A stretch of 6,020 nucleotides of DNA from an uncultured Thermoleophilia bacterium (GCA_903921965.1 CAIXSE010000144.1:1-6020); one strand, 5' to 3'; shown: positions 1 to 5,919, counted from the stretch's first letter. Numbers and translations: made by a program. Notes: a model not told the origin generated them from the sequence alone.

Positions 1-187
1 ACTGGCCCGCAGACTCGGCACGTCGCAGGCGTACGTGACCCGACTGCTGAGCGGCAACGCGAACTTCACGCTCAGGACGATGGCGAAGCTCGCCTACGCG
101 TTGGGGATGGAACTGGACGTCGGCTTGCGGCCGCAACGAGCGACCGCGCTGCCCGCGGAGTCGGGCGGGACGGCCGCCGCTGAGTGA
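1..187 (+). CDS. XRE-family helix-turn-helix regulator, C-terminal part (5' end outside the window)
   Basis: The reading frame is open from base 2 to a TGA at 185-187 and gives 61 residues. The first ~45 (beginning LARRLGTSQAYVTRLLSG) match the second half of an XRE/Cro-C1 helix-turn-helix: the recognition helix LGTSQAYVTRLL, then NANFTLRTMAKLAYALGMELDVGL, the usual helix 4-5 region ending in a short beta segment. The last ~16 residues are a low-complexity Ala/Gly/Pro tail. Family members are DNA-binding repressors. Proteins ending in this LGMELDV pattern are often antitoxins of HigBA-like pairs, but any partner would lie to the left and cannot be seen. It converges on the mazF-like gene, with 38 bp between the two stop codons. 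Confidence 0.85.
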   Translation, partial: LARRLGTSQAYVTRLLSGNANFTLRTMAKLAYALGMELDVGLRPQRATALPAESGGTAAAE

Positions 188-198
188 GACCCAGGCAG

Positions 199-224
199 GC
201 GCCGAGGGCGAGCACCTCGGGCGC
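199..224. terminator. Hairpin between convergent genes, candidate bidirectional terminator
   Basis: The arms GCGCCGAGG (199-207) and CCTCGGGCGC (215-224) pair over 9 bp with one bulged G at 219 and a 7-nt loop. The hairpin fills the short gap between the stop codons of the regulator (187) and the toxin (226). There is no clear T-tract on either side, so it is not a classic intrinsic terminator. In GC-rich genomes such U-less hairpins between convergent genes often mark transcript ends, which is the basis for the call. Confidence 0.45.
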
Positions 225-225
225 G

Positions 226-564
226 TCATGCGTCCAGGATCTCGCCCAGACCCTCGACCACTCGAGCGACCTCTTCAGGAGACAGCGCGGCCAGCCGGCG
301 GCCGATGCGTTCGACCGACAACGTGCGGACCTGGCTGACCTTGACCCAGGATGACTTCGGGAGCTCCGCCGACGTGACCTCTAGGGTCAGCGGAAAGCCC
401 GCCCGCGGCGGCTGCGACGTGAGCGCGACCGCGATCACCGTTCCGGAGCGCTCATTGAAGACGTCGGCGCTCAAGATCAGCACGGGCCGCTGACCAGACT
501 GCTCGTGCCCGCGAGCCCGGCCGAGGTCGGCCCAGCGGACCTCGCCTCTCAGTAGTCCGGCCAC
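226..564 (-). CDS. mazF: MazF/PemK-family endoribonuclease toxin
   Basis: This 112-residue toxin of a type II toxin-antitoxin pair is predicted to cleave mRNA in the cytoplasm. The whole MazF fold is recognisable: the opening strand [10 protein letters not shown] (6-15), the loop [13 protein letters not shown] (20-32), the strand [10 protein letters not shown] (42-51), [13 protein letters not shown] and the terminal helix [17 protein letters not shown]. By analogy with studied MazF proteins, R26 in QRPV and T49 in ALTS are the expected catalytic pair. The frame is open farther upstream, but the family begins with RGEVWWVDLG, so the GTG at 562-564 is preferred. It overlaps the antitoxin stop by 16 nt, which is typical of translational coupling. 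No strong ribosome binding site precedes it. The length is normal and no damage is visible, so it is probably functional. Confidence 0.9.
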   Translation of the reverse strand: MAGLLRGEVRWADLGRARGHEQSGQRPVLILSADVFNERSGTVIAVALTSQPPRAGFPLTLEVTSAELPKSSWVKVSQVRTLSVERIGRRLAALSPEEVARVVEGLGEILDA

Positions 565-791
565 GCGGCCAGCTCGGCGTCGATGCCCTCTTCTGCGAGC
601 GCCTGCTCCGCGACCGGGTCGAGCTTGGCGCACTCCTCGGCCAGCCGTGTACGCGCCAGCCGCGCGAGCTTCTCGTCCACGGCTTCCTGGATGGCCTGGC
701 TGCGATTCGGAAAGCGGCGCTCCGCCACCAGCCGGTCGATGGCACCGAGCGTTCCCTCATCGATGGTGATGGCGATCTTCGCGCGTCCCAC
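549..791 (-). CDS. mazE: MazE-like ribbon-helix-helix antitoxin
   Basis: This 80-residue protein lies directly upstream of, and overlaps, the MazF gene. Residues 4-45 form a ribbon-helix-helix DNA-binding domain: strand AKIAITID, helix [14 protein letters not shown], then the [14 protein letters not shown] helix typical of CopG/Arc-like antitoxins. The acidic C-terminal half ([20 protein letters not shown]... ending ELAAWPDY) resembles the flexible toxin-binding tail. The GTG at 789-791 is chosen because AGGGG (802-798) sits 6 nt before it and because it falls just after the operator-like palindrome. An ATG at 819-821 would add ten residues but lies inside that palindrome. The open frame runs back to 1031 without any antitoxin-like sequence. 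The protein should neutralise MazF and repress the operon. Confidence 0.85.
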   Translation of the reverse strand: MGRAKIAITIDEGTLGAIDRLVAERRFPNRSQAIQEAVDEKLARLARTRLAEECAKLDPVAEQALAEEGIDAELAAWPDY

Positions 792-797
792 GTCGCA

Positions 798-802
798 CCC
801 CT
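798..802 (-). promoter_or_regulatory. Ribosome binding site of the mazE-like gene
   Basis: AGGGG on the minus strand lies 6 nt before the GTG at 791. It is the best Shine-Dalgarno match in this part of the window, and it decides the start in favour of the GTG over the upstream tandem ATG codons at 821 and 818. Confidence 0.6.
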
Positions 803-804
803 GA

Positions 805-823
805 GTATGATGCTTCATCATAC
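805..823 (-). promoter_or_regulatory. Palindromic operator over the -10 box of the toxin-antitoxin operon
   Basis: GTATGATGCTTCATCATAC is a perfect 8-bp inverted repeat with a 3-nt spacer. On the minus strand it contains TATGAT (822-817), a five-of-six match to the -10 consensus. At a 17-bp spacing the -35 position reads CTGTCT (845-840), which is poor. The element lies just upstream of the antitoxin ribosome binding site and start. Ribbon-helix-helix antitoxins typically bind short palindromes in their own promoter, so this is inferred to be the autoregulatory site. It is AT-rich against its surroundings. Confidence 0.65.
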
Positions 824-966
824 CACTGAGGACCATGCGAGACAGGGACGGTGCAAGGGATTCGTCGTCGTGCCCGGTCGTCCGCTCCATACCTTCCTCA
901 GCGTAGAGGACACCGCTGGGCCGCGCGAGGATGACGATCAGGCAGGCGGGATGACGTTCGGCGCAG

Positions 967-1185
967 CTACGACCGAGTGGTGAGCCGCCGCTTGACCTCG
1001 TCCCACGGAACGAGGCCGACGTTGCCGCCATCGAGCGCGTCCAGGCGACGGTCGAGCTCCGAGCGCTGCGTCGGCGTGAGCGGCACGGCTTCCGGCGTGG
1101 ACCGGAGGCTCTCCCACAGGTCGCTGATGAGCTGCAGACGCTCGCGGGGAGCCAGCTTCTCGATGTCGATGGCGGGGGCGTTCAT
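967..1185 (-). CDS. Addiction module antitoxin (TIGR02574/Unstab_antitox-like), apparently orphan
   Basis: This 72-residue protein shows the hallmarks of the 'putative addiction module component' family: an N-terminal helix [17 protein letters not shown], a middle helix [16 protein letters not shown], and the C-terminal [10 protein letters not shown] signature. Members neutralise RelE/ParE-type ribonuclease or gyrase toxins, normally encoded just downstream with a few bases of spacing or overlap. Here the 175 bp downstream, up to the mazE start at 791, contain no toxin-like frame. The partner is therefore lost, elsewhere, or unrecognised. The ATG at 1183-1185 is chosen because the family sequence begins here and a promoter ends 6 nt before it. 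The gene is divergent from the primase-helicase. Confidence 0.8.
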   Translation of the reverse strand: MNAPAIDIEKLAPRERLQLISDLWESLRSTPEAVPLTPTQRSELDRRLDALDGGNVGLVPWDEVKRRLTTRS

Positions 1186-1191
1186 GACCCG

Positions 1192-1220
1192 ATGATAGGG
1201 ACTCGCCCCAGCGGCGGCAA
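1192..1220 (-). promoter_or_regulatory. Promoter of the orphan antitoxin, predicted leaderless
   Basis: On the minus strand TTGCCG (1220-1215) and TATCAT (1197-1192) are separated by exactly 17 bp. Only 6 nt lie between the -10 box and the ATG at 1185, so transcription should begin at or next to the start codon. There is no good Shine-Dalgarno sequence, which agrees with a leaderless mRNA. Confidence 0.55.
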
Positions 1221-1280
1221 CGACGTCGCGCCCGCCGGGAGATGAGGATGCAGGTACGCGCAGGGCGCACGTCAGGACGC

Positions 1281-1293
1281 CTTGGTTTCCAAG
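1281..1293. repeat. Short inverted repeat in the divergent promoter region
   Basis: CTTGGTTTCCAAG has 5-bp arms around TTT. It lies 28-40 nt before the GTG at 1322, where the -35 region of a primase-helicase promoter would fall; CAGTAT at 1310-1315 is a weak -10 candidate. It may be an operator, but it is short enough to arise by chance. Confidence 0.25.
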
Positions 1294-1321
1294 TGGACCG
1301 CTTTGCTGCCAGTATCCAGGG

Positions 1322-3787
1322 GTGGGTCCGACGGATGACGTCAACGCCGAGCTCGCGGCGCTTCGCGCCGAGCTGAGCCGGCTGCGCGCTGAGAACGACG
1401 CCCTGCGCGCAGCTCTGAGGCGTCACGCTGCCAGACTCCAGCCTGTCGCAAGCGCGACCGGACCGCCGCAGCCGGGCCAGGGCATGGACGCGACCCCCGA
1501 GCCCGCGAGCTCCGCCGTCACCCGTGACTCGCCGGAGGCCGCGAAGATCGCCCTGTTCCGCGCGCTCTTCCGCGGCCGCGAGGACGTCTTCGCGGTGCGC
1601 TGGCAGAGCAAGGCGGGACGGTCCGGCTACTCGCCTGCGTGTGCGCACGAGTGGGACCGCGCGCTGTGCGCGAAGCCCGCAGTGAAGTGCGCCGACTGCC
1701 CGCAGCGGGCGCTGCTGCGCGTGACGGACGACGTCGTGCGCGACCACCTCACCGGACGCCGCACCGTCGGCTGCTACCCCCTGCTCGCCGACGACACCTG
1801 CCTGTTCCTCGCCGTCGACTTCGACAAGGCCGAGTGGCGGCGCGACGTTTCGGCATTCACAGCCGTCTGCTCCGAACACGACGTCCCGGCCTCCGTCGAG
1901 ATCTCACGGTCCGGCGACGGAGCGCACGTCTGGCTGTTCTTCAGCGAGCCGGTCGAGGCTGTCGCCGCCCGCCGGCTCGGCACGGCGCTCCTCACCCGCA
2001 CCACAGCGCGCCGCCATGAGGTCGGCCTGGACTCCTACGACCGCCTCTTCCCCGGTCAGGACACGCTCCCAAACGGCGGCTTCGGCAACCTCATCGCGCT
2101 GCCACTCCAACGTGAGCCTCGCGACGCGGGAAGAAGTGTCTTCGTCGACGCCGAGCTGCAGCCGGCGCACGACCAGTGGGCGTTCCTCGCGAGCGTGAGG
2201 CGGATGACGCGTGCCGACGTGATGGACGCCATCTCCGGTGTGCTCGCGGGAGACGACCCGTTGGGCGCGCGCATCGCCGTCGACGACGACGTCGAGGAAC
2301 CGTGGCTGCTCCCGCCATCTGGCCGGCGCCCGGAGTCGCCGCCGGCCGGTCCGTTCCCTGCCGCGATCGAGCTCGTGTCGAGCAACCTGGTGTACGTGCC
2401 CGCCGAAGACCTGCCGCAGACCCTGCTGGACCGCCTCGTCCGTCTGGCTGCCTTCGACAACCCCGAGTTCTACCGAGCCCAGGCGATGCGGCTGCCGACG
2501 TTCGCGAAGCCGCGCATCATCAGCTGCGCCGAGGAGGTCTCCGGCTACATCGCCCTGCCGCGCGGCTGCCTCGAACCTGCGTTGGAGCTCCTCGAGTCGC
2601 TCGGCATCGCTGCGCGGGTGCGGGACGAGCGCGAGGCGGGCCGGCCGCTCACGGCCACCTTCGTCGGACATCTCACGCCGCAGCAGCTCGAGGCGGCCGA
2701 GGCGATCGCCGCTCACGACATCGGCGTGCTCAGCGCCGCCACTGCCTTCGGCAAGACGGTGGTGGCGGCGTGGCTCATCGCCGCTCGCGGGACGAACACG
2801 CTGGTGCTGGTCCACCGGCGGCAGCTCATGGACCAGTGGCGCGAGCGTCTGGCGGCGTTCCTCGAAAGGCCTATCGGGGCGATCGGCGCGGTCGGCGGCG
2901 GCCGGGCGAGGGCGACCGGCGACCTGGACGTCGCCGTCATCCAGTCGCTGAACCGACGCGGCAGCGTCGCCGACCTGGTGGCCGAGTACGGTCAGGTCAT
3001 CGTGGACGAGTGCCACCACGTCTCGGCGTTCAGCTTCGAGCAGCTCATGAGGCAGGTCCATGCCCGCTACGTGGTCGGCCTCACGGCGACGCCCACACGG
3101 AGGGACGGTCATCACCCGATCATCACCATGCAGTGCGGGCCCATCCGCTACCGCACCGACGCCAGGGCACTCGCGGAGTCGCGTCCCTTCACCCACACCG
3201 TCATCACGCGGGACACGGCGTTCTCCCTGCCGGCAGCGGAGGGCGAGCCGGGCATCCAGGCGGTGTATGCGGCCTTGGCGGCGGATGACGAGCGCAACGA
3301 GCTGATCCTCGCCGACATCCGCGCCGCGCTGGCGAGCGGGCGTTCGCCGCTCGTGCTGACGCAGCGCACCGATCACCGCGACCGCCTGGCCGAAGAGCTG
3401 CGGCGTTCGGTCGAGCACGTGTTCGTCATCTCCGGAGGAATGAGCACGAGACGCAGGCACGACGTGGCGACACAGCTTGCCGAGACGCCGGCGGACGCGC
3501 CCCGCGTCCTGGTCGCGACCGGACGCTGCGTCGGCGAGGGGTTCGACGACCCGCGCTTGGACACGCTGCACCTGGCCATGCCGGTCGCCTGGCGCGGCAC
3601 GCTGCAGCAGTACGCCGGCCGTCTGCACCGCCAGCACACGGGCAAGACCGACGTCGTCGTCTACGACTACGTGGACCGCCTTGTGCCGGTGCTGGCGCGC
3701 ATGCACCTGAAGCGGCTCGCGGGCTACCGGGCGATGGGGTACAGCGTCGACATCCCGCCGGGCGAGACTCAGACGGGGATGCTCTGA
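1322..3787 (+). CDS. TOTE-type archaeo-eukaryotic primase fused to a superfamily 2 helicase
   Basis: This 821-residue protein is predicted to prime and unwind nucleic acid in the cytoplasm. Residues 7-40 form a coiled coil (leucine-spaced LRAELSRLRAENDALRAAL). Residues 75-300 match the primase domain Pfam calls TOTE conflict system AEP: a Cys/His cluster (C107, H109, C116, C123, C126), then the catalytic D166-F-D168, the SGDGAHVW motif (197-204) with H202, and D237/D240 in LDSYD. After a ~140-residue linker region comes a complete helicase: TPQQLEAAEAI (452-462), Walker A TAFGKT (474-479), DECHH (562-566), LTATP (587-591), EGFDD (739-743) and QYAGRLHR (763-770). No nuclease domain follows. 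The GTG at 1322 keeps the coiled coil; the next in-frame ATG is residue 55. No Shine-Dalgarno sequence is evident and CAGTAT ends 6 nt upstream, so a leaderless start is possible. The family is a predicted phage or mobile-element conflict system; the role here is inferred. Confidence 0.9.
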   Translation: MGPTDDVNAELAALRAELSRLRAENDALRAALRRHAARLQPVASATGPPQPGQGMDATPEPASSAVTRDSPEAAKIALFRALFRGREDVFAVRWQSKAGRSGYSPACAHEWDRALCAKPAVKCADCPQRALLRVTDDVVRDHLTGRRTVGCYPLLADDTCLFLAVDFDKAEWRRDVSAFTAVCSEHDVPASVEISRSGDGAHVWLFFSEPVEAVAARRLGTALLTRTTARRHEVGLDSYDRLFPGQDTLPNGGFGNLIALPLQREPRDAGRSVFVDAELQPAHDQWAFLASVRRMTRADVMDAISGVLAGDDPLGARIAVDDDVEEPWLLPPSGRRPESPPAGPFPAAIELVSSNLVYVPAEDLPQTLLDRLVRLAAFDNPEFYRAQAMRLPTFAKPRIISCAEEVSGYIALPRGCLEPALELLESLGIAARVRDEREAGRPLTATFVGHLTPQQLEAAEAIAAHDIGVLSAATAFGKTVVAAWLIAARGTNTLVLVHRRQLMDQWRERLAAFLERPIGAIGAVGGGRARATGDLDVAVIQSLNRRGSVADLVAEYGQVIVDECHHVSAFSFEQLMRQVHARYVVGLTATPTRRDGHHPIITMQCGPIRYRTDARALAESRPFTHTVITRDTAFSLPAAEGEPGIQAVYAALAADDERNELILADIRAALASGRSPLVLTQRTDHRDRLAEELRRSVEHVFVISGGMSTRRRHDVATQLAETPADAPRVLVATGRCVGEGFDDPRLDTLHLAMPVAWRGTLQQYAGRLHRQHTGKTDVVVYDYVDRLVPVLARMHLKRLAGYRAMGYSVDIPPGETQTGML

Positions 3788-3809
3788 GCGACCCGACGCC
3801 GCTCGCTGA

Positions 3810-3838
3810 GCCCGCTCACGGCGGTGGATCGAGCGGGC
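3810..3838. terminator. Hairpin between convergent primase-helicase and nucleotidyltransferase genes
   Basis: GCCCGCTC (3810-3817) and GAGCGGGC (3831-3838) form a perfect 8-bp stem with a 13-nt loop. It starts 22 bp after the primase-helicase stop and lies 27 bp beyond the stop of the opposing gene. There is no T-tract. Its position in the only gap between two converging genes supports a transcript-ending role. Confidence 0.4.
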
Positions 3839-3865
3839 GAGGGCCAGCGGCGTGCGTCCGCGGAG

Positions 3866-4147
3866 TCAGGCTGCATAGAGCTCCCTGCCGTCGCGCAGCG
3901 CATCGCGGTACACGAGACCGGGGGCATCGCCGTGCGCCTCGAGATTGGAGACCGTCGCCACGAGGATGTCGAACGGCACGGTCACCCCGCGGATCCGACC
4001 GTAGAGGCGCTGCATGGTGTGGAGCCTGTGCGTGCCGTCCGGCATGACGACCAACAGGTCGATGTCGCTGTCTGCAGTCATGCCGCCCCAGGCGGCGGAA
4101 CCGAATTCCGCCACCGCGGCGCTGCACGCGGGCGCTGCCGAAGACAC
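3866..4147 (-). CDS. MNT-type nucleotidyltransferase domain protein, N-terminus probably truncated
   Basis: The 93-residue frame carries the polymerase-beta-like nucleotidyltransferase signature: FGSAAWGG (15-22), then SDIDLLVV (27-34), giving the G16-S17 motif and the metal-binding pair D28/D30. The C-terminal half (HRLHTMQRLYGRIRG, VPFDILVATVSNLEAHGD, GLVYRDALRDGRELY) is intact and typical. Family members of this size work as MNT antitoxins beside HEPN toxins, or transfer nucleotides to a partner. Only 14 residues precede the GS motif where relatives have about 25 or more, including a helix. The GTG start at 4147 directly follows an in-frame TGA and lacks a ribosome binding site. A second frame (4260 to 4078) upstream could hold the missing N-terminus, so a frameshift is suspected. 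No HEPN gene is visible nearby. Confidence 0.65.
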   Translation of the reverse strand: MSSAAPACSAAVAEFGSAAWGGMTADSDIDLLVVMPDGTHRLHTMQRLYGRIRGVTVPFDILVATVSNLEAHGDAPGLVYRDALRDGRELYAA

Positions 4148-4289
4148 TCAGGCACTCGGAGGAGATCGACGCTGCGCGCTTCTTCGATCCTCTGCAAGCA
4201 GTGGGCCGTCGTCTTCCTCCAGTCGGCCCGCTCCCCAGAGTCGTCACCCGCGTGAGTCACGCTCGTGAAGGTGACCGTCTCGCGAGCGC

Positions 4290-5681
4290 TCACCCGTCGA
4301 AGAGCTCGGCCAGCCCGACGAGGCTCACGTTCTCGAGCGCCGCGCGCTCGACGACCTGGCTCGAGAACCCGCTCCGCGCGAACAGCACGAGCTTCGCCTG
4401 CGCCGCCTTGGGCCCCAGGGCGGCGCGCGCCCTGTGAAGCTCGTCCAGCTCCGCGACCCCCACCCGGTTGCGCCACCACTTGCAGGAGCCGAGGAGCCCG
4501 TAGCCCTTCTTGTCGAGCGTCACCACGTCGACCTCGAGATCGCTGCGCCGCGACCACCAGGAGCCGACCTCGAGGGCGCCCTCGCCGAGCGCCGAGTAGC
4601 GACCCACCCAGTCGCGGCAGACATCCTCGAAGACCGGCCCGATGAAGCTCGCGAGGTCATCCCATATCTCGGCGGCGACCTCGGCGATGCGCCCCCGGGC
4701 CAGCCGGCTCCCGTTCACGAGGACGTAGCGGAACCAGAAGCGGAAGTACGGATCGATGATCTTCCAGTGACCGCGCGCTGCTCCCTTCCCTCCGGGCTCG
4801 AGCGGCTCGACCCTGGCAACGTACCCGAGTTGCTGCAGGCGGGAGAGATACTGGGTGGCGAGTTGCTGTTTGACGCCCAGGCGACCGGCGATCGTCGACG
4901 TGGCGGTGTAGCCCTCGGCGACGGCCTGCAGGACCCCGAAGTACGGTCCGGGCCCCCTGATGCCTTCCTCCAGGCGGATGAGGTTCTCGGGCTCGCTGTG
5001 CAGCGCCGCATCCGGCGGCAGGACGGTCTCGGAGATGATCCGCGCGAGCGACCTGGAGCCGGCCCAGCACTGGTACTGCGGCGTGCCGCCGAGCACTGCG
5101 AAACGCTCTATCAACGCGTCGGGGGACGCGCCTTCCGGTGCGAACGCCGTGCAGTCGCGGTAGGTGAGCGGCAGCAGGACCGGCCTGTAGACACTGCGCC
5201 CGAACGTGGGCTTCGATCCCGTCAGCAGTCCTTGCATGAAGCTGAGCGCGCTGCCGCTGAGGATGAGCAGCACCGGGGTGTGTTGCCCATCCCACTCGTC
5301 CCAGAAGCGCTGGATCGTCGAGACGAGGGCCGGGTCAGACGAGGCGAGGTACTGGAACTCGTCGAGAGCGATGACGACGGGCGCCACTCGCGCGGCCTGG
5401 TCAGCCACGAACTGCAGGGCGTCGGCCCACGTGCCGAAGGTCAGCGGCGGCGCGCCGGCGAGCAGCCGGCTGCACTCCCTCGCGAAGGCCTCGAGCTGCA
5501 GGGCGCGCGGCTGCTCCTCGGCCTGGAAGTGGACGACGCGCTCTCCCGTGAGCGCGACGCGCAGCAGGAACGTCTTGCCGATACGACGCCGGCCCCGCAG
5601 GATCACCAGGGCCGGCGGGTCGGCGGCGAGCTCCCGGAGCTCGCTGATCTCACGCTGGCGGTCGACGATTTCCCTGGGCAT
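4290..5681 (-). CDS. Archaeal-type ATPase with DUF234/PD-(D/E)XK-like C-terminal domain
   Basis: This 463-residue protein resembles the ATPase_2 (PF01637) family of STAND/AAA-like NTPases followed by DUF234. The ATPase core shows Walker A GRRRIGKT (30-37), Walker B VVIALDEFQYL (102-112, D107/E108) and a sensor LILSGSALSFM (139-149). A winged helix follows (about 255-292). The C-terminal nuclease-like fold has E352 in FEDVCRDWV, E383/D385 in DLEVDVV, and GSCKWW (398-403) with K401. The usual GECKW reads GSCKW, so the catalytic Glu expected at 399 is Ser. The frame stays open to 5885, but the ATG at 5681 is chosen because VDRQREISELREL matches the family's true N-terminus and the sequence upstream is a promoter repeat. 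The function of this family is poorly known; members are common in mobile and defence regions. The nucleotidyltransferase lies 142 bp downstream on the same strand. Confidence 0.88.
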   Translation of the reverse strand: MPREIVDRQREISELRELAADPPALVILRGRRRIGKTFLLRVALTGERVVHFQAEEQPRALQLEAFARECSRLLAGAPPLTFGTWADALQFVADQAARVAPVVIALDEFQYLASSDPALVSTIQRFWDEWDGQHTPVLLILSGSALSFMQGLLTGSKPTFGRSVYRPVLLPLTYRDCTAFAPEGASPDALIERFAVLGGTPQYQCWAGSRSLARIISETVLPPDAALHSEPENLIRLEEGIRGPGPYFGVLQAVAEGYTATSTIAGRLGVKQQLATQYLSRLQQLGYVARVEPLEPGGKGAARGHWKIIDPYFRFWFRYVLVNGSRLARGRIAEVAAEIWDDLASFIGPVFEDVCRDWVGRYSALGEGALEVGSWWSRRSDLEVDVVTLDKKGYGLLGSCKWWRNRVGVAELDELHRARAALGPKAAQAKLVLFARSGFSSQVVERAALENVSLVGLAELFDG

Positions 5682-5688
5682 GCACGAC

Positions 5689-5717
5689 ACGCTACTGGTA
5701 AAGCCACGACTTGTAAA
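5689..5717 (-). promoter_or_regulatory. Promoter of the ATPase gene inside the repeat array, predicted leaderless
   Basis: On the minus strand TTTACA (5717-5712) and TAGCGT (5694-5689) are 17 bp apart. Seven nt separate the -10 box from the ATG at 5681, and no Shine-Dalgarno sequence is present, so the mRNA is probably leaderless. The -35 box is part of one repeat copy and the -10 box lies at the end of the next, so a protein bound to the repeats would control access. Confidence 0.5.
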
Positions 5718-5750
5718 GTCATGACTTGTCAATCTACGACTTGTGAACCT
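5691..5750. repeat. Four tandem 15-bp direct repeats upstream of the ATPase gene
   Basis: Four head-to-tail units start at 5691, 5706, 5721 and 5736. The last three share ACGACTTGT or ATGACTTGT, followed by a variable AA-containing tail; the first (GCTACTGGTAAAGCC) is degenerate. Units 2 and 3 meet in a perfect 12-bp palindrome, AAGTCATGACTT (5716-5727). The block is clearly AT-richer than its surroundings and lies over the putative ATPase promoter. Such iterated sites usually bind a regulator or initiator; no specific protein is recognised. The 15-bp period also keeps the upstream reading frame open, which explains the long false N-terminal extension of the ATPase frame. Confidence 0.8.
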
Positions 5751-5786
5751 GGAGGGCGGGGCTGGGCCGACGGGGCCTTCGTCGGT

Positions 5787-5813
5787 GCCAGACCGATGTG
5801 TCGCCAGTCTGGC
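5787..5813. repeat. Inverted repeat in the divergent ATPase/J-domain intergenic region
   Basis: GCCAGAC (5787-5793) and GTCTGGC (5807-5813) form a 7-bp stem with a 13-nt loop. A competing stem TCGGT/ACCGA (5782-5786 and 5792-5796) overlaps the left arm. The sequence does not match the CIRCE or HAIR heat-shock operators. Its role is unknown. Confidence 0.35.
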
Positions 5814-5823
5814 TGCCCTGGAT

Positions 5824-5839
5824 GCGCGGGCGCCCGCGC
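5824..5839. repeat. Perfect 16-bp GC palindrome upstream of the J-domain gene
   Basis: GCGCGGGCGCCCGCGC is fully self-complementary. It lies 17 bp before TACACT (5856-5861), a weak -10 candidate for the J-domain gene, so it would occupy the -35 region. It is made only of G and C in a GC-rich genome, which reduces its significance. Confidence 0.3.
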
Positions 5840-5919
5840 GCGGCCGCCTCTGTCGTACACTTCCTCCGCTGCCGGTGATGTCCACCGGGTCGCGGACCGG
5901 GCGGGCGAAGCGGCATGAC

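Noticed and set aside
792..966. A possible RelE/ParE toxin remnant (minus-strand [11 protein letters not shown] resembles a toxin C-terminal strand)
   Set aside because: The similarity is only a short hydrophobic stretch, with no neighbouring toxin motifs and the wrong context for a C-terminus; not enough to call a pseudogene.
792..1031. N-terminal extension of the mazE-like antitoxin up to 1031
   Set aside because: The added residues have no antitoxin similarity and run through the operator palindrome into the preceding gene; the GTG at 791 has the ribosome binding site.
1904..3706. A 600-codon open frame on the - strand opposite the primase-helicase
   Set aside because: The + strand product has a full set of ordered primase and helicase motifs. 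The opposite frame is Arg/Val-rich shadow sequence.
4110..4147. Second FGSA-like motif in another minus-strand frame (SVFGSARVQ), 37 nt before the real FGSAAWG
   Set aside because: The DNA around the two motifs shares little beyond TTCGG and CGCC, so a duplication is not supported; chance in GC-rich sequence is likelier.
5691..5750. The 15-bp tandem repeats as a CRISPR array
   Set aside because: The units are contiguous with no spacers, are too short and diverge from one another; a regulatory or iteron-like site fits better.
4434..5918. A 494-codon open frame on the + strand antisense to the ATPase gene
   Set aside because: It is a GC-rich shadow frame. The minus-strand protein has clear Walker motifs and family similarity, while the antisense translation is low-complexity and matches nothing.
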